Part shown: positions 1 through 8,372 of the stretch, piece by piece | How positions within the stretch are numbered: the first letter of the stretch is position 1 | Layout: each line of letters begins with the position of its first letter | Origin: an uncultured Ignavibacteria bacterium | GTDB taxonomy: Bacteria > Bacteroidota > Ignavibacteria > Ignavibacteriales > Ignavibacteriaceae | Assembly (NCBI GenBank): GCA_937996765.1 | Contig: CALKUG010000282.1 | Coordinates: 1-16,270, forward strand | Direction: 5' to 3' | Length of the DNA stretch: 16,270 nucleotides | Notes under the pieces: model-generated | Database searches by the model: none | What the model saw: the letters and a program-made list of their open reading frames with translations, nothing else | Told to the model about the DNA's origin: nothing | Translations under genes and position numbers: made by a program

Positions 1-1233
1 TTTGTTAAATGGTACCGTAGCATCACCAAGTATTTGCAAGGCAAGTGCAGAGTTGGAAATGATTACCACGCCCTGCGATTGTGCCAAGGAATCATTATAT
101 AATACATTGTTTATTGACGTGGAATTTATAGGCACTATTATCGGTAAACGTCCGGATGTATTAATAGCATTAGCGAATAATGAAGCTTCTGTTTCCAAAC
201 CGGGTTGGTAAAGTAATGTAATAATACTTGATGAGGGTAGTGAAGTGAGAAAATTAGGCAAGCTATTGCTCCTCGAATCTGCGATGCTTCCGCTATACGC
301 GGTAATATTTACACCGTGATTAGAGAGCTTATTAGAGATAGGTTTTGCAGTAGTTGGGACTTCTATGAATGTCCTTTTATTGATATCGTATTTCCAATTT
401 TCAACTCCCTTATTAAGGGTAAGGGCAGAAAGTGAATATCGTTTTGAGTTATCGGGACGGGTATTAAAAACTGTTGAATCAGAGTACGAATAAAAACCCA
501 CAGCGGCAGTCCCGTAAACTGTGGCAACTCCGAGTGAATCAATGGTAACGGCAGTTTGATCGTCTATTGCAATTACAAGAGCATCCTCTTTATACTGCTC
601 AACCAGTTTCACTGAAAACGCTATTGCCCTTCCCATTCTTCCACGTTCTAATGTGTGGGTTTCAAAGAGAGTATTGGGGATTAATTGTAAAAAAGTAGAA
701 TCTAAACTCACGTCTCTCTGGAAGGGATCGTTTAAAGCAGTAAGGGGAGAAATAGAAGTATATTGGGCTGAGAAATCCCATTCACCCAATACCATTGCAC
801 CTGCGGAAGTACCCGATACAACTCCACCTCTGTTAAATACTGTTCTTATTGCTTCTTCTGTTTTAGTACCGTTCCATAGATTGATATAATCCCATTGGTC
901 ACCACCCCTGAGAAACACAGCATCACAAGAAACTATTGAATCGTAAGTAGATTGCAAATCGGCCATGTTGCGTGTTGTGATATCAAAATTATAGGCGGTA
1001 ACTGCACCAAGTTTTTTGAAGTAGTTTGGTAACCAACTCGAGTTACCTGTGGAAGCTGAAAGGATAATTACTTTTTTGTTTTGGGCTTTATCAACAATAT
1101 ACTTGTAGGGTTTATTGCTCCAGCCACCATCTATTTCAGAACCGCCGCCCACTGCCACAATCAATCCTTGGGCTGTGAGTGATTGACTCAACAGCCCAAG
1201 TGTAAGGAGTAGAAATGCGAAAGCTTTTCTCAT
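1..1233 (-). CDS. Exported S51 cyanophycinase-like protein, divergent paralogue (partial, C-terminus off the left edge)
   Basis: The frame is open from ATG at 1233 to the window edge (411 codons, no stop), so the protein is incomplete. Residues 1-21 are a signal peptide (MRKAFAFLLL, hydrophobic core, ending SLTAQ). The S51 core follows: GGG at 29-31, FLRGGDQ at 107-113, the nucleophile motif GTSAGA with Ser143, and His193. The family catalyses serine-type cleavage of aspartyl peptides; cyanophycinase releases beta-Asp-Arg. Arg197, Arg199 and Arg202 keep the spacing of the cyanophycinase arginines. However, the usual DQ before the histidine is ET (191-192), and the usual Glu of the IDE motif is Asp225 (IDDQTA). 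After about residue 290 comes an extension not expected in a 270-300 residue S51 enzyme. It has an alpha/beta look (hydrophobic strands near 336-342 and 388-393). The gene starts 13 bp after the PorV-like gene with no clear Shine-Dalgarno. It is a second S51 enzyme of the operon, with changed specificity or reduced activity. The fold is secure; the substrate is not. Confidence 0.85.
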   Translation of the reverse strand, partial: MRKAFAFLLLTLGLLSQSLTAQGLIVAVGGGSEIDGGWSNKPYKYIVDKAQNKKVIILSASTGNSSWLPNYFKKLGAVTAYNFDITTRNMADLQSTYDSIVSCDAVFLRGGDQWDYINLWNGTKTEEAIRTVFNRGGVVSGTSAGAMVLGEWDFSAQYTSISPLTALNDPFQRDVSLDSTFLQLIPNTLFETHTLERGRMGRAIAFSVKLVEQYKEDALVIAIDDQTAVTIDSLGVATVYGTAAVGFYSYSDSTVFNTRPDNSKRYSLSALTLNKGVENWKYDINKRTFIEVPTTAKPISNKLSNHGVNITAYSGSIADSRSNSLPNFLTSLPSSSIITLLYQPGLETEASLFANAINTSGRLPIIVPINSTSINNVLYNDSLAQSQGVVIISNSALALQILGDATVPFNK

Positions 1234-1246
1234 TAATTAATCACTA

Positions 1247-2254
1247 TTAAAACTTGATTCCCATAGTTATCCGATGTACCGATGGGAGTATATCATAAAC
1301 GGCATAACCGTAATCAAATTGTAACCAGGTAGTCTCTAACGGAACATTTGCGCCGGCACCAAAGGTAATGCCTTCATCATCATAATTATAACGGTAACCG
1401 CCACGCAAAAATACCCGATCAAAGAAATTTAATTCTCCGCCAAGATTCACGCGTTCGTTATTATCGTTTGGATGAACAGCATCAATGGCGCCCTTCATGG
1501 AAACATATTCCGTTTTGAACAAGTCAAACGCAATACCCACCTGAAAGCTTAATGGCAGAGGGAATTCCTCAGTGCTGTAACGAGCAGGTGTTAATCTGTT
1601 TTTGGGCAAATCATCATCTTTATCGTAGGTGATGTTTAAATCTTCACCATCAAATTGCATATCGGCACCAAAATTACTCATTGACATAGCAATAACCATA
1701 TTGCTAAAATCAAGTTTGTACTGAGTACCAACATCAAAAGCGATTCCCGAAGCGGTTTCATTCCAAATACGTAATCCTACATATTTTGCGGTAATACCAA
1801 CCGAAAACTGCTCGGAAAGATTTCTTGCGTAGGTAACACCTATGGCAACATCCTGAGCATCAAAGAATCTGCCTGTGCCGTTGGGGTCTTGCTCAGTGGT
1901 GATTTCAACTTTTTCCATCGAGAATATGCGCGTATGCACTGCAATACTTCCGATATCATCTAAATCAAAACTGATTGCAGCAGAATTATGATCGAACAAA
2001 TCGAACCAATTCATATACGAAAATGAAGCTGCTGTACCTCGAATTTTGGTGATACCTGCAGGGTTCCAGAATACTGAGTTTACATCATCTGCCAGGCCCA
2101 TATAAGCACCACCTAATCCTGCGGCACGAGCACCAACAGGGATTTCGAGGAACTGAGCGCCTGAGCTTCCGAGATTCGAATATTGAGCATTGATATCTCC
2201 GCTGAGGAGAACAATTGCTACAATAGTTACAACAAGTGTTTGTATTGTTTTCAT
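1247..2254 (-). CDS. PorV/PorQ-family outer-membrane beta-barrel protein
   Basis: This 335-residue protein has a signal peptide (residues 1-24, ending INAQ). The hallmark N-terminal block of the PorV/PorQ (UPF0164-like) family is at about 35-68: FLEIPVGARAAGLGGAY followed by ADDVNSVFWNPAGI. The rest alternates polar and hydrophobic residues as in a transmembrane beta-barrel and ends in a terminal Phe (GIKF), the usual outer-membrane assembly signal. Family members include the T9SS shuttle PorV, but many copies sit beside TonB receptors and secreted proteins as accessory barrels, which fits here. The Shine-Dalgarno AGGAG (2265-2261) lies 6 nt before the ATG and contains part of the TAG stop of the preceding gene (2264-2266), so termination and initiation are closely linked. 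Whether it is a true T9SS component or a substrate channel cannot be told from sequence. Confidence 0.88.
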   Translation of the reverse strand: MKTIQTLVVTIVAIVLLSGDINAQYSNLGSSGAQFLEIPVGARAAGLGGAYMGLADDVNSVFWNPAGITKIRGTAASFSYMNWFDLFDHNSAAISFDLDDIGSIAVHTRIFSMEKVEITTEQDPNGTGRFFDAQDVAIGVTYARNLSEQFSVGITAKYVGLRIWNETASGIAFDVGTQYKLDFSNMVIAMSMSNFGADMQFDGEDLNITYDKDDDLPKNRLTPARYSTEEFPLPLSFQVGIAFDLFKTEYVSMKGAIDAVHPNDNNERVNLGGELNFFDRVFLRGGYRYNYDDEGITFGAGANVPLETTWLQFDYGYAVYDILPSVHRITMGIKF

Positions 2255-2263
2255 TTCACTCTC

Positions 2264-5011
2264 CTACTTTATAATTGCGAATGTACTTTTATATTCAGCG
2301 CCATCGGATTTTACAACATATATGTAAACTCCGGGGGCAATCTCTCTTCCGCCATCTGAGCGTAAATCCCATACAGCGGTTCCTGAAAGTGCGTTGTGGT
2401 TAATGGTTTTAACCATATCGCCATCAACTGAAAAGATATAAATTGTGCACTCGGTAGGCAAATTTATAAATTGAATTTGTCGCAAGGGCTCCTGTCTCAG
2501 CTCGCCAAATTCCGGCTCCCATAATGATGCCACTACATAAGGGTTTGGCACTACTTTTATAGAACTGATATTTGCTATAGCCGATTGTTTATCAATTGTA
2601 GAACCTTTGAGAGTAATTCTAAACTTATCTCTCATACTTGGCAATACTGCCGATTGAGTAACTACATTAAAGGTATTGGTACTTGCTAAGGTACTATTAC
2701 CTGTAACTTTTACTGTTACTGTGAGACCACCAAAACTGATTGTTTGATTATTACCAACTTGAGTAAAATAAGTTTTAACAGTATCGGTGGTATTGGAGAC
2801 TACAAAATCTACAAGCACTCCGGCGGGAGATGCAGTAGAACTGAGTGTTTGCACAACGTATGTTTTAGGAACAACGCTCGCCGCTGTAGTAACCGCTACA
2901 TCAAGTGAGATATTGTCTGTTCCACCAACACGGTTAACCTCTTTAACCAAATTTGGTTCTACAAATTTGAAAATCAATCCATCAGGAGTTGACTGATTTT
3001 GCCCAATTGCAAATGAGCGATTTGCAATGATGGTGTCGGTTGCATTACGAACAACGTTTACACCACGACTTACAATAATATAATCGCCTGCTTCAGGTTT
3101 CTCATCAGCTGTTGCGGCTGGGTCATCGGAGATTTTTACCCTGAATCCACCCGGCAATGTGTAGGTTGCACCACTTGCATATGCTTTAGGACTTGGAGCT
3201 AATTCTATATCAGTTTCAAGGTCAACGATTTCAAGAGTTTTGTTGCTGAGGAAGTTAAATCCGTAAGATTTCATAGTTGATACTGAGGAATCTGTTATAA
3301 CAATTTCCACTTTACTCTTTAAATCACCTGCTTTTTTGTTGCTGGCAAATCCTAATGAAATATCATAAGTATTCGGTATCAATGCCAAACTATCAACACT
3401 AAATGCCTGTATTGTATAATTGGATGTGCCTGTTCCTATTTGTGAAATTGAGTTAACCGAAACTGGTTTATAACCAAGCGGTTGAGAATAGGGTGTTAAA
3501 GCAATGAGATTGATTGCTGAGAGTGAATTACCTTTGGCAGATTCCAAACTTGCAATTGCTGAGTCACCACGGTCATAAGCAGTAACTGAATACCAGTATT
3601 CAAATCCTGCAACTACCGATGAATCTGCAAAGCTGTATTGCAATCCACTATCGAATCCAATTTTGTTTTTGATATCGAAATCGGCAAGCTTACTCCAGGT
3701 TACTCCATTATCTTGACTGCGATAAATCCTATAACCTTCGAAATCCTGTTCACCCGAAAAATTATCAATGGATTTTTCGGCGATGTCATTCCAATACAAT
3801 ATTGATTTATTGCCTTGTGTATAACCGTACAACGTCGGGGTGGTTGGGGGTTTACTTAATTGATAATTGAGTTGCTTCACACGCAAAGCATTATCTGCGT
3901 ACTGCAGGGCTTCGGTAAGATTATCACCCGCAACAATTGCAGTAACAAAAGTGAGTGTATCACCCGGGGCAATGTTGTAAGGCCCGGAAGACATATTTGC
4001 CAATATATCCAAACCTGTGGCAGGTATGGTACTTGGGTCATCGAAGTGAATATTGTTAGCTGCACCTAAGTGGAAAAATTTCGATCCAAGTGAAGAATTT
4101 TTCAAACCAAGCGCGCTGGACATTATTCCATACTGCACTGTATCAATGTTTCTATCGTCGTCATACAAGTTATAGTGCATATCAGTGATACCAGCTTCAA
4201 CACCATTAATTTTTGGAGTACTCAAAAATGAGATTCCAAAATACCCGGTTGTTCCTCCTGCCCACTCATTCGATTTACCATCATCGTGGAAATAGAGGAA
4301 ATTCCTTGCTTTATCAAAGCCGATTTTATCATCGCCATACTCGGGGTCACCGCCACTAATGTTACCAACATCAATATCGGCGTATATTCCAAAATAGAGC
4401 GAATCATATTGCTTATTGGATTTGTTTACGACTTTATACGTAAAAAAGATAAGGTTCTTTGCAAAAGCAATACCGTAGGAGTAGCCAATTTGGTGAACTT
4501 CGATATTAAGAATTGAACGTGTATTACCGCTGTCGTTATACACAGCATAACTATCTTGATCGGAGTAAAACAAAGGGTTACCTGAAGCATCTTTAACAGG
4601 CCATCCGCCTGCAGGCCATGTTGAAGGATCATCGCTAAATGCAATTTTAGAAACATTACGATTTACATAACCAAATGCCGCTTCCCATTCTTCACTATCG
4701 GTGTAACGACACTGAACAACGTTGCCGGGAATACCAACCATTGGGTTAATTCTAAATACGTAATTCTTTGCGCTGTTTATCGGGAATTCACCGGAAGGAC
4801 CCTGCGACACACGGCGTGGGTAAAGCTTTCCGCGATTCTCAAAAAACAAACCTACATTCGAAGCATTATGTGTTCCGCCTGCTCTATCTTGAATGCCGGA
4901 TATACCCGAAGGTTTAAACAGTGATTCTTGTTCGCGTTCTTGCTCTCTGCTCTGTGCAAAGCCAAGTGTGGTCAGAATTACTGCAAAAGCTATTATTCTT
5001 AAAAGTTTCAT
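2264..5011 (-). CDS. Large secreted FN3-containing protein with T9SS type-A-like C-terminal sorting domain
   Basis: The protein has 915 residues. A signal peptide (about 1-20, ending GFAQ) is followed by a polar stretch (SREQEREQES). Residues about 40-385 form a domain I do not recognise, rich in Asp, Gly and aromatics. A fibronectin type III-like unit lies at about 390-495 (ILYWNDI, EGYRIYRSQDNG, YWYSVTAYDRGD). Two beta-rich segments then look related to each other, each opening with P-N/K-TY and containing a GG-F/L-x-V strand. The last about 99 residues (from 817, SIKVVPNPYV) form a FlgD-Ig/T9SS type-A-like sorting domain ending GVYIYVV...STFAIIK. It is inferred to cross the outer membrane by T9SS and act at the surface. 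The gene starts 20 bp after the TonB receptor stop, with Shine-Dalgarno AGGA about 7 nt before the ATG, and lies 9 bp before the PorV-like gene. Receptor, secreted protein and PorV-like barrel make a recurring set in this lineage. It is probably a ligand-capturing partner of the receptor; the ligand is unknown. Confidence 0.82.
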   Translation of the reverse strand: MKLLRIIAFAVILTTLGFAQSREQEREQESLFKPSGISGIQDRAGGTHNASNVGLFFENRGKLYPRRVSQGPSGEFPINSAKNYVFRINPMVGIPGNVVQCRYTDSEEWEAAFGYVNRNVSKIAFSDDPSTWPAGGWPVKDASGNPLFYSDQDSYAVYNDSGNTRSILNIEVHQIGYSYGIAFAKNLIFFTYKVVNKSNKQYDSLYFGIYADIDVGNISGGDPEYGDDKIGFDKARNFLYFHDDGKSNEWAGGTTGYFGISFLSTPKINGVEAGITDMHYNLYDDDRNIDTVQYGIMSSALGLKNSSLGSKFFHLGAANNIHFDDPSTIPATGLDILANMSSGPYNIAPGDTLTFVTAIVAGDNLTEALQYADNALRVKQLNYQLSKPPTTPTLYGYTQGNKSILYWNDIAEKSIDNFSGEQDFEGYRIYRSQDNGVTWSKLADFDIKNKIGFDSGLQYSFADSSVVAGFEYWYSVTAYDRGDSAIASLESAKGNSLSAINLIALTPYSQPLGYKPVSVNSISQIGTGTSNYTIQAFSVDSLALIPNTYDISLGFASNKKAGDLKSKVEIVITDSSVSTMKSYGFNFLSNKTLEIVDLETDIELAPSPKAYASGATYTLPGGFRVKISDDPAATADEKPEAGDYIIVSRGVNVVRNATDTIIANRSFAIGQNQSTPDGLIFKFVEPNLVKEVNRVGGTDNISLDVAVTTAASVVPKTYVVQTLSSTASPAGVLVDFVVSNTTDTVKTYFTQVGNNQTISFGGLTVTVKVTGNSTLASTNTFNVVTQSAVLPSMRDKFRITLKGSTIDKQSAIANISSIKVVPNPYVVASLWEPEFGELRQEPLRQIQFINLPTECTIYIFSVDGDMVKTINHNALSGTAVWDLRSDGGREIAPGVYIYVVKSDGAEYKSTFAIIK

Positions 5012-5031
5012 TTAAATTCCTGCCACTGTTG

Positions 5032-7491
5032 TTAATTAAACAAAAATGAAAAACCTAAGCGAATTGAACGCCCGGGACCCAAATTTGAAGGATCTTTTAT
5101 ATACTCTTGTGAGCTAAGCCCAACGTACGTTACATCCGGCTCACCGGTATCGGGATAGACGTAATAAATATTTTTGTGGTCGGTGATATTGAGTATCTCT
5201 GCGAAAATCCTAACACCAAACTGCTTGCTCAAAGGAAATTCTTTACCAACTTCCACATCAACGGAATAGGTTGCCGGCATTCTTAGTGAGTTGCGTTCAA
5301 CAAACCCGATATCTCTTCCACCCGGTGTATAGGGGAATCCGGAGGAGGCCTGCATAATCACCGTCAAATCTGTGTTCTCAAAAATCTGAGCTCCAAATAC
5401 CTCAGGACCATCATCTTCAGGGTATCTTAACGAAAGCGATGCATTTATGATATGCGTTTTGTCGAAGTCAAGATAATAGAGTCGAGTAGATTCTTGTGTT
5501 CCGGGATACTGTTCTGTTTCTGAAGAGGCACTTCCCTTTGCTTGTGAGAAGGTGTAGGAAAGTCCGCCTGAGAAATACTTAGAAGCACGTGCATCCAAGT
5601 TAATTTCAAAACCTTTTACGTTAGCGTAATCTTCGTTAACATAAAGGGTGTATCCGGTGTAACGTCCATCAACAAATGGGAAATAATAACGTGTACCAAT
5701 TAAACCGGTAATATCCTTATAATAAGCGGTTAAGCTCATGGCAATTCTATCGGTGAACTGATGGGTTAAACCAACTTCGTACGCAACGGTGCGTGTTGCA
5801 TCAAGATTGGGTTGACCAAAAAGCGGTTCACGAACGTTGAGGTCGTACTGACTATTTTCAAATAAATACTGGTATTCAGGATTCTGGAAAAAATGTCCGT
5901 ACGCAAAATGTAGTTTAGTTCTATCCGAAATTGGGTGAGCTATACCTATACGAGGACTAATCTGCGTTCTGGGTTTAGCAGAAACAATCACACCCGGCTT
6001 TAATGGGTCTTCACGGAATGAAGCGTTGGCATTCATATAATCAAAGCGTAAACCCAAGTTGATAACTAAATAGTCAAGTTCTATTTTGTCTTGAATATAA
6101 GCACTTGCCTCAAAGGGTTCGCTATTGTAATTATTTTTATAGGGGAAATTTCTTTTGGGGTCGAATACACTAAACAACTTCAAAGTATGTTGTTTGTATT
6201 GAGCACCTGTTTTAATTTCATTGGTTTTATCCAATTGCCAAACAAGGTCAAATTTTGCATCAATGGTTACCGTACGTGAGTCGGTTAATTGCAGTGGGTT
6301 TGCTTTCGAGTAGAACTCAAAGCCGTTACCCGCATTGGCAACATATTCAAACTCTGCCGAGGAGAGATACTCCGATGTATCTTTTCTCAAACCGGTATAA
6401 TAGCCCTGATTAAAGTAAGACACTCTTAAATCGTAAAAGAGATTTGAGCCCAAAGTATGCGTAAGCGAAAGTGTTGATTGCCAACTATCGTTGAAAGTAC
6501 GCGAGTACTGCTCGGGTATGTATTTATAAGCGTGTGAATACGAACGACGCTGAGATTTACTTCCTCTGTTTGCGAAAGTAAACTTCATAGAAGGAATACC
6601 TGTAAACGAAAGTTTTGTAAAAAATGTTTGGTCTGTTCTGAATCCAAACGGTAGGTAAGAACCTCTGTTATCCTGCTCACCTGAAATAAAAAATCTCAAT
6701 GAGCCGGGCACTATCGGACCCGAAAAGTTTCCGTTAATTCTATTCTCGTGAAGTTTAGAGTAATCTTCAATACCAAACTCGCTGGTACGAGCTTCAATCT
6801 TACCTGAGAACTCATCGGAACCATCTCTGGTAACAATATTTACAATACCGCTCAGGGCATTTCCATACTCTGCATTAAAAGTACCGCTCAATAAACTCAG
6901 TTCCTGAATAGCATCGTTTGAAATAGATGTAGCCAAGCCACCCAATAAGGGGTCCTGCACATACATACCATCCACCATATAAGCCACTTCGTTGGAACGA
7001 CCACCGCGAATATTAAGTCCGCCGTTAGAACTAACTACACCGGCTTGCATACCGAGTATATCAGTAAACGAAGCTACAGGTAAGCTTTCAATTTCATCGC
7101 GAGTCATAACAGATATACTACCAGTTTGGTCTTTCTGAACCAACGGTGTAGTTGCTGTAACAACAACTTCATCCATGGTAATATCGGTTGAAGTAAGTTG
7201 AGCCGAAACTTGAGTTGTTTGGTCAACAGCAACTCTTACTTCTTCTACAACAACGTTGTTGTATCCTATCGAAGTAATTCGGAGTGTGTAAACACCGGGA
7301 CGCACATTAAGAATTACAAAGTTACCGTCAACATCTGTAGCAGCACCTTGAGTTGTGCCAACTATAATAACAGAGGCGCCAAAAATCGGTTCTCCGTTTG
7401 TTGCGTCTGTAATTCTACCGGTAATTTTTCCTGTTGTTCCTGCTTGTAATGTTATAAGCAAGATTATCCATAAAGCAATTATTTTTTTCAC
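5032..7491 (-). CDS. TonB-dependent outer-membrane receptor with carboxypeptidase-like regulatory domain
   Basis: This 819-residue protein uses TonB/ExbBD energy to bring a ligand into the periplasm. The start is GTG at 7491: AAAGGTG lies 4 nt upstream, the next in-frame Met is residue 106, and only this start gives the signal peptide (MKKIIALWIILLITLQA). Residues about 21-100 are a carboxypeptidase D-type regulatory beta-sandwich (GRITDATNGEPIFGASV, TDVDGNFVI). DEVVVTAT at 107-114 is in the TonB-box region. The plug follows (about 115-225) with IRGGRSNEVAYMVDGMYVQD and EYGNALSGIVNIVTRDG. The rest is a 22-strand-type barrel ending in GFSFLFN. The length and the absence of a SusD partner argue against a glycan SusC. 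The operon context (two S51 peptidases, an M20 peptidase) suggests peptide uptake, but the substrate cannot be read from the receptor. It lies 17 bp after the RpiR gene. Confidence 0.93.
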   Translation of the reverse strand: MKKIIALWIILLITLQAGTTGKITGRITDATNGEPIFGASVIIVGTTQGAATDVDGNFVILNVRPGVYTLRITSIGYNNVVVEEVRVAVDQTTQVSAQLTSTDITMDEVVVTATTPLVQKDQTGSISVMTRDEIESLPVASFTDILGMQAGVVSSNGGLNIRGGRSNEVAYMVDGMYVQDPLLGGLATSISNDAIQELSLLSGTFNAEYGNALSGIVNIVTRDGSDEFSGKIEARTSEFGIEDYSKLHENRINGNFSGPIVPGSLRFFISGEQDNRGSYLPFGFRTDQTFFTKLSFTGIPSMKFTFANRGSKSQRRSYSHAYKYIPEQYSRTFNDSWQSTLSLTHTLGSNLFYDLRVSYFNQGYYTGLRKDTSEYLSSAEFEYVANAGNGFEFYSKANPLQLTDSRTVTIDAKFDLVWQLDKTNEIKTGAQYKQHTLKLFSVFDPKRNFPYKNNYNSEPFEASAYIQDKIELDYLVINLGLRFDYMNANASFREDPLKPGVIVSAKPRTQISPRIGIAHPISDRTKLHFAYGHFFQNPEYQYLFENSQYDLNVREPLFGQPNLDATRTVAYEVGLTHQFTDRIAMSLTAYYKDITGLIGTRYYFPFVDGRYTGYTLYVNEDYANVKGFEINLDARASKYFSGGLSYTFSQAKGSASSETEQYPGTQESTRLYYLDFDKTHIINASLSLRYPEDDGPEVFGAQIFENTDLTVIMQASSGFPYTPGGRDIGFVERNSLRMPATYSVDVEVGKEFPLSKQFGVRIFAEILNITDHKNIYYVYPDTGEPDVTYVGLSSQEYIKDPSNLGPGRSIRLGFSFLFN

Positions 7492-7508
7492 GGTTCACCT
7501 TTTGGTCT

Positions 7509-8372
7509 TTAGCCGTTAACAAATAAATTTTTGTGACTTATAATTTCGTTGTACTCATTAAGTAAATCGGTAACTTTCTTTTTATTACGAATAGCACACT
7601 CGGTGGTTATTGCATTAATAATCAGAGAAACCGCTGAAAATGAGTTGGTATAGAGCATATTATCGGTTTTAACGATGAGATAAGCGTCAGAGAAAAAGGT
7701 AATGGGTGCGGTTTCTTTATTGGTTATAGCCAACACTTTTACTTTTTTTGATTTAGCATACTTAGCTGCTTCAATGGTTTCAAGAGAATATGGGGGGAAC
7801 GAAAAAGCTAAAAAGCTTTCGTTAGGCGTTAAGTAACTTGCTTGCTCTATCATGGTATCGTAAATACTACTGAAATGGAATGACTTTACTGCAACCTGAC
7901 TTAACTGATAAGCCAATATCTGTGCAAGCAAATACGATATTCCTAATCCGGCAGTGTTTACTCGCTCCGATTTAAGAAGAATTTTCATAAACTTATCAAA
8001 GTTCTTCTTTTCCATTGCCTTCATCGTTTCATTGATATTAGTTACTTCTTGACTCGCAATAGAAGTAATAGTATCAATTGCTGATGTGCGAATATCGAGT
8101 AATTTATCTAAATCGTTTGTGCCGTTTATTTTGCTCTGAAGTTCTTCGGAAATGTAAATTTTCATTTCCTGATAACCCGTAAAACCAATCCTTTGAGAGA
8201 ATCTCACAACGGAGGCAACACTTAATTGTGTTGCCTCTGAAATCTCTTTTACACTGAGGAAAGGTATTCTGTCAAAGTTAGTAACTACAAAATCAGCTAC
8301 CTTTTGCAGATTATGCGGAAGATTTGAGTATATCTTCCGAATCTTATCCTTCAGTGCGTTATAGCCTGCCAT
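7509..8372 (-). CDS. RpiR/MurR-family transcriptional regulator (HTH_6 plus SIS domain)
   Basis: This 287-residue protein has the standard RpiR layout. An N-terminal helix-turn-helix at about 1-77 contains NLQKVADFVVTNF, SVKEISEATQLSVASVVRFS and the recognition region RIGFTGYQEMK. A SIS domain at about 126-255 contains AGLGISYLLAQ and the variant loop FSFPPYSLET in place of the usual phosphosugar-binding S-x-SG. The family usually senses phosphosugars or related phosphorylated ligands. The ATG overlaps the TAA of the upstream secreted-protein gene (TAATG) and has no clear Shine-Dalgarno, so it is probably translated by coupling. As the only regulator in the operon it is the best candidate for the palindromic operators upstream of 11434; this is inferred from position and operator shape. 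The ligand is unknown, and the unusual SIS loop may mean it is not a sugar phosphate. Confidence 0.92.
   Translation of the reverse strand: MAGYNALKDKIRKIYSNLPHNLQKVADFVVTNFDRIPFLSVKEISEATQLSVASVVRFSQRIGFTGYQEMKIYISEELQSKINGTNDLDKLLDIRTSAIDTITSIASQEVTNINETMKAMEKKNFDKFMKILLKSERVNTAGLGISYLLAQILAYQLSQVAVKSFHFSSIYDTMIEQASYLTPNESFLAFSFPPYSLETIEAAKYAKSKKVKVLAITNKETAPITFFSDAYLIVKTDNMLYTNSFSAVSLIINAITTECAIRNKKKVTDLLNEYNEIISHKNLFVNG

Noticed and set aside
2..889. Plus-strand open frames at 2-211 and 653-889
   Set aside because: They lie antisense to the uninterrupted S51 reading frame (1233 to 1), which has motifs and a signal peptide.
1247..2254. Naming the barrel protein as the T9SS component PorV itself
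   Set aside because: The family match is good, but many paralogues accompany TonB receptors without being the T9SS shuttle; no other T9SS machinery gene is nearby.
5032..7491. Reading the TonB receptor as a SusC-type glycan importer
   Set aside because: No SusD partner is present, the length is short for SusC, and the neighbours are peptidases.
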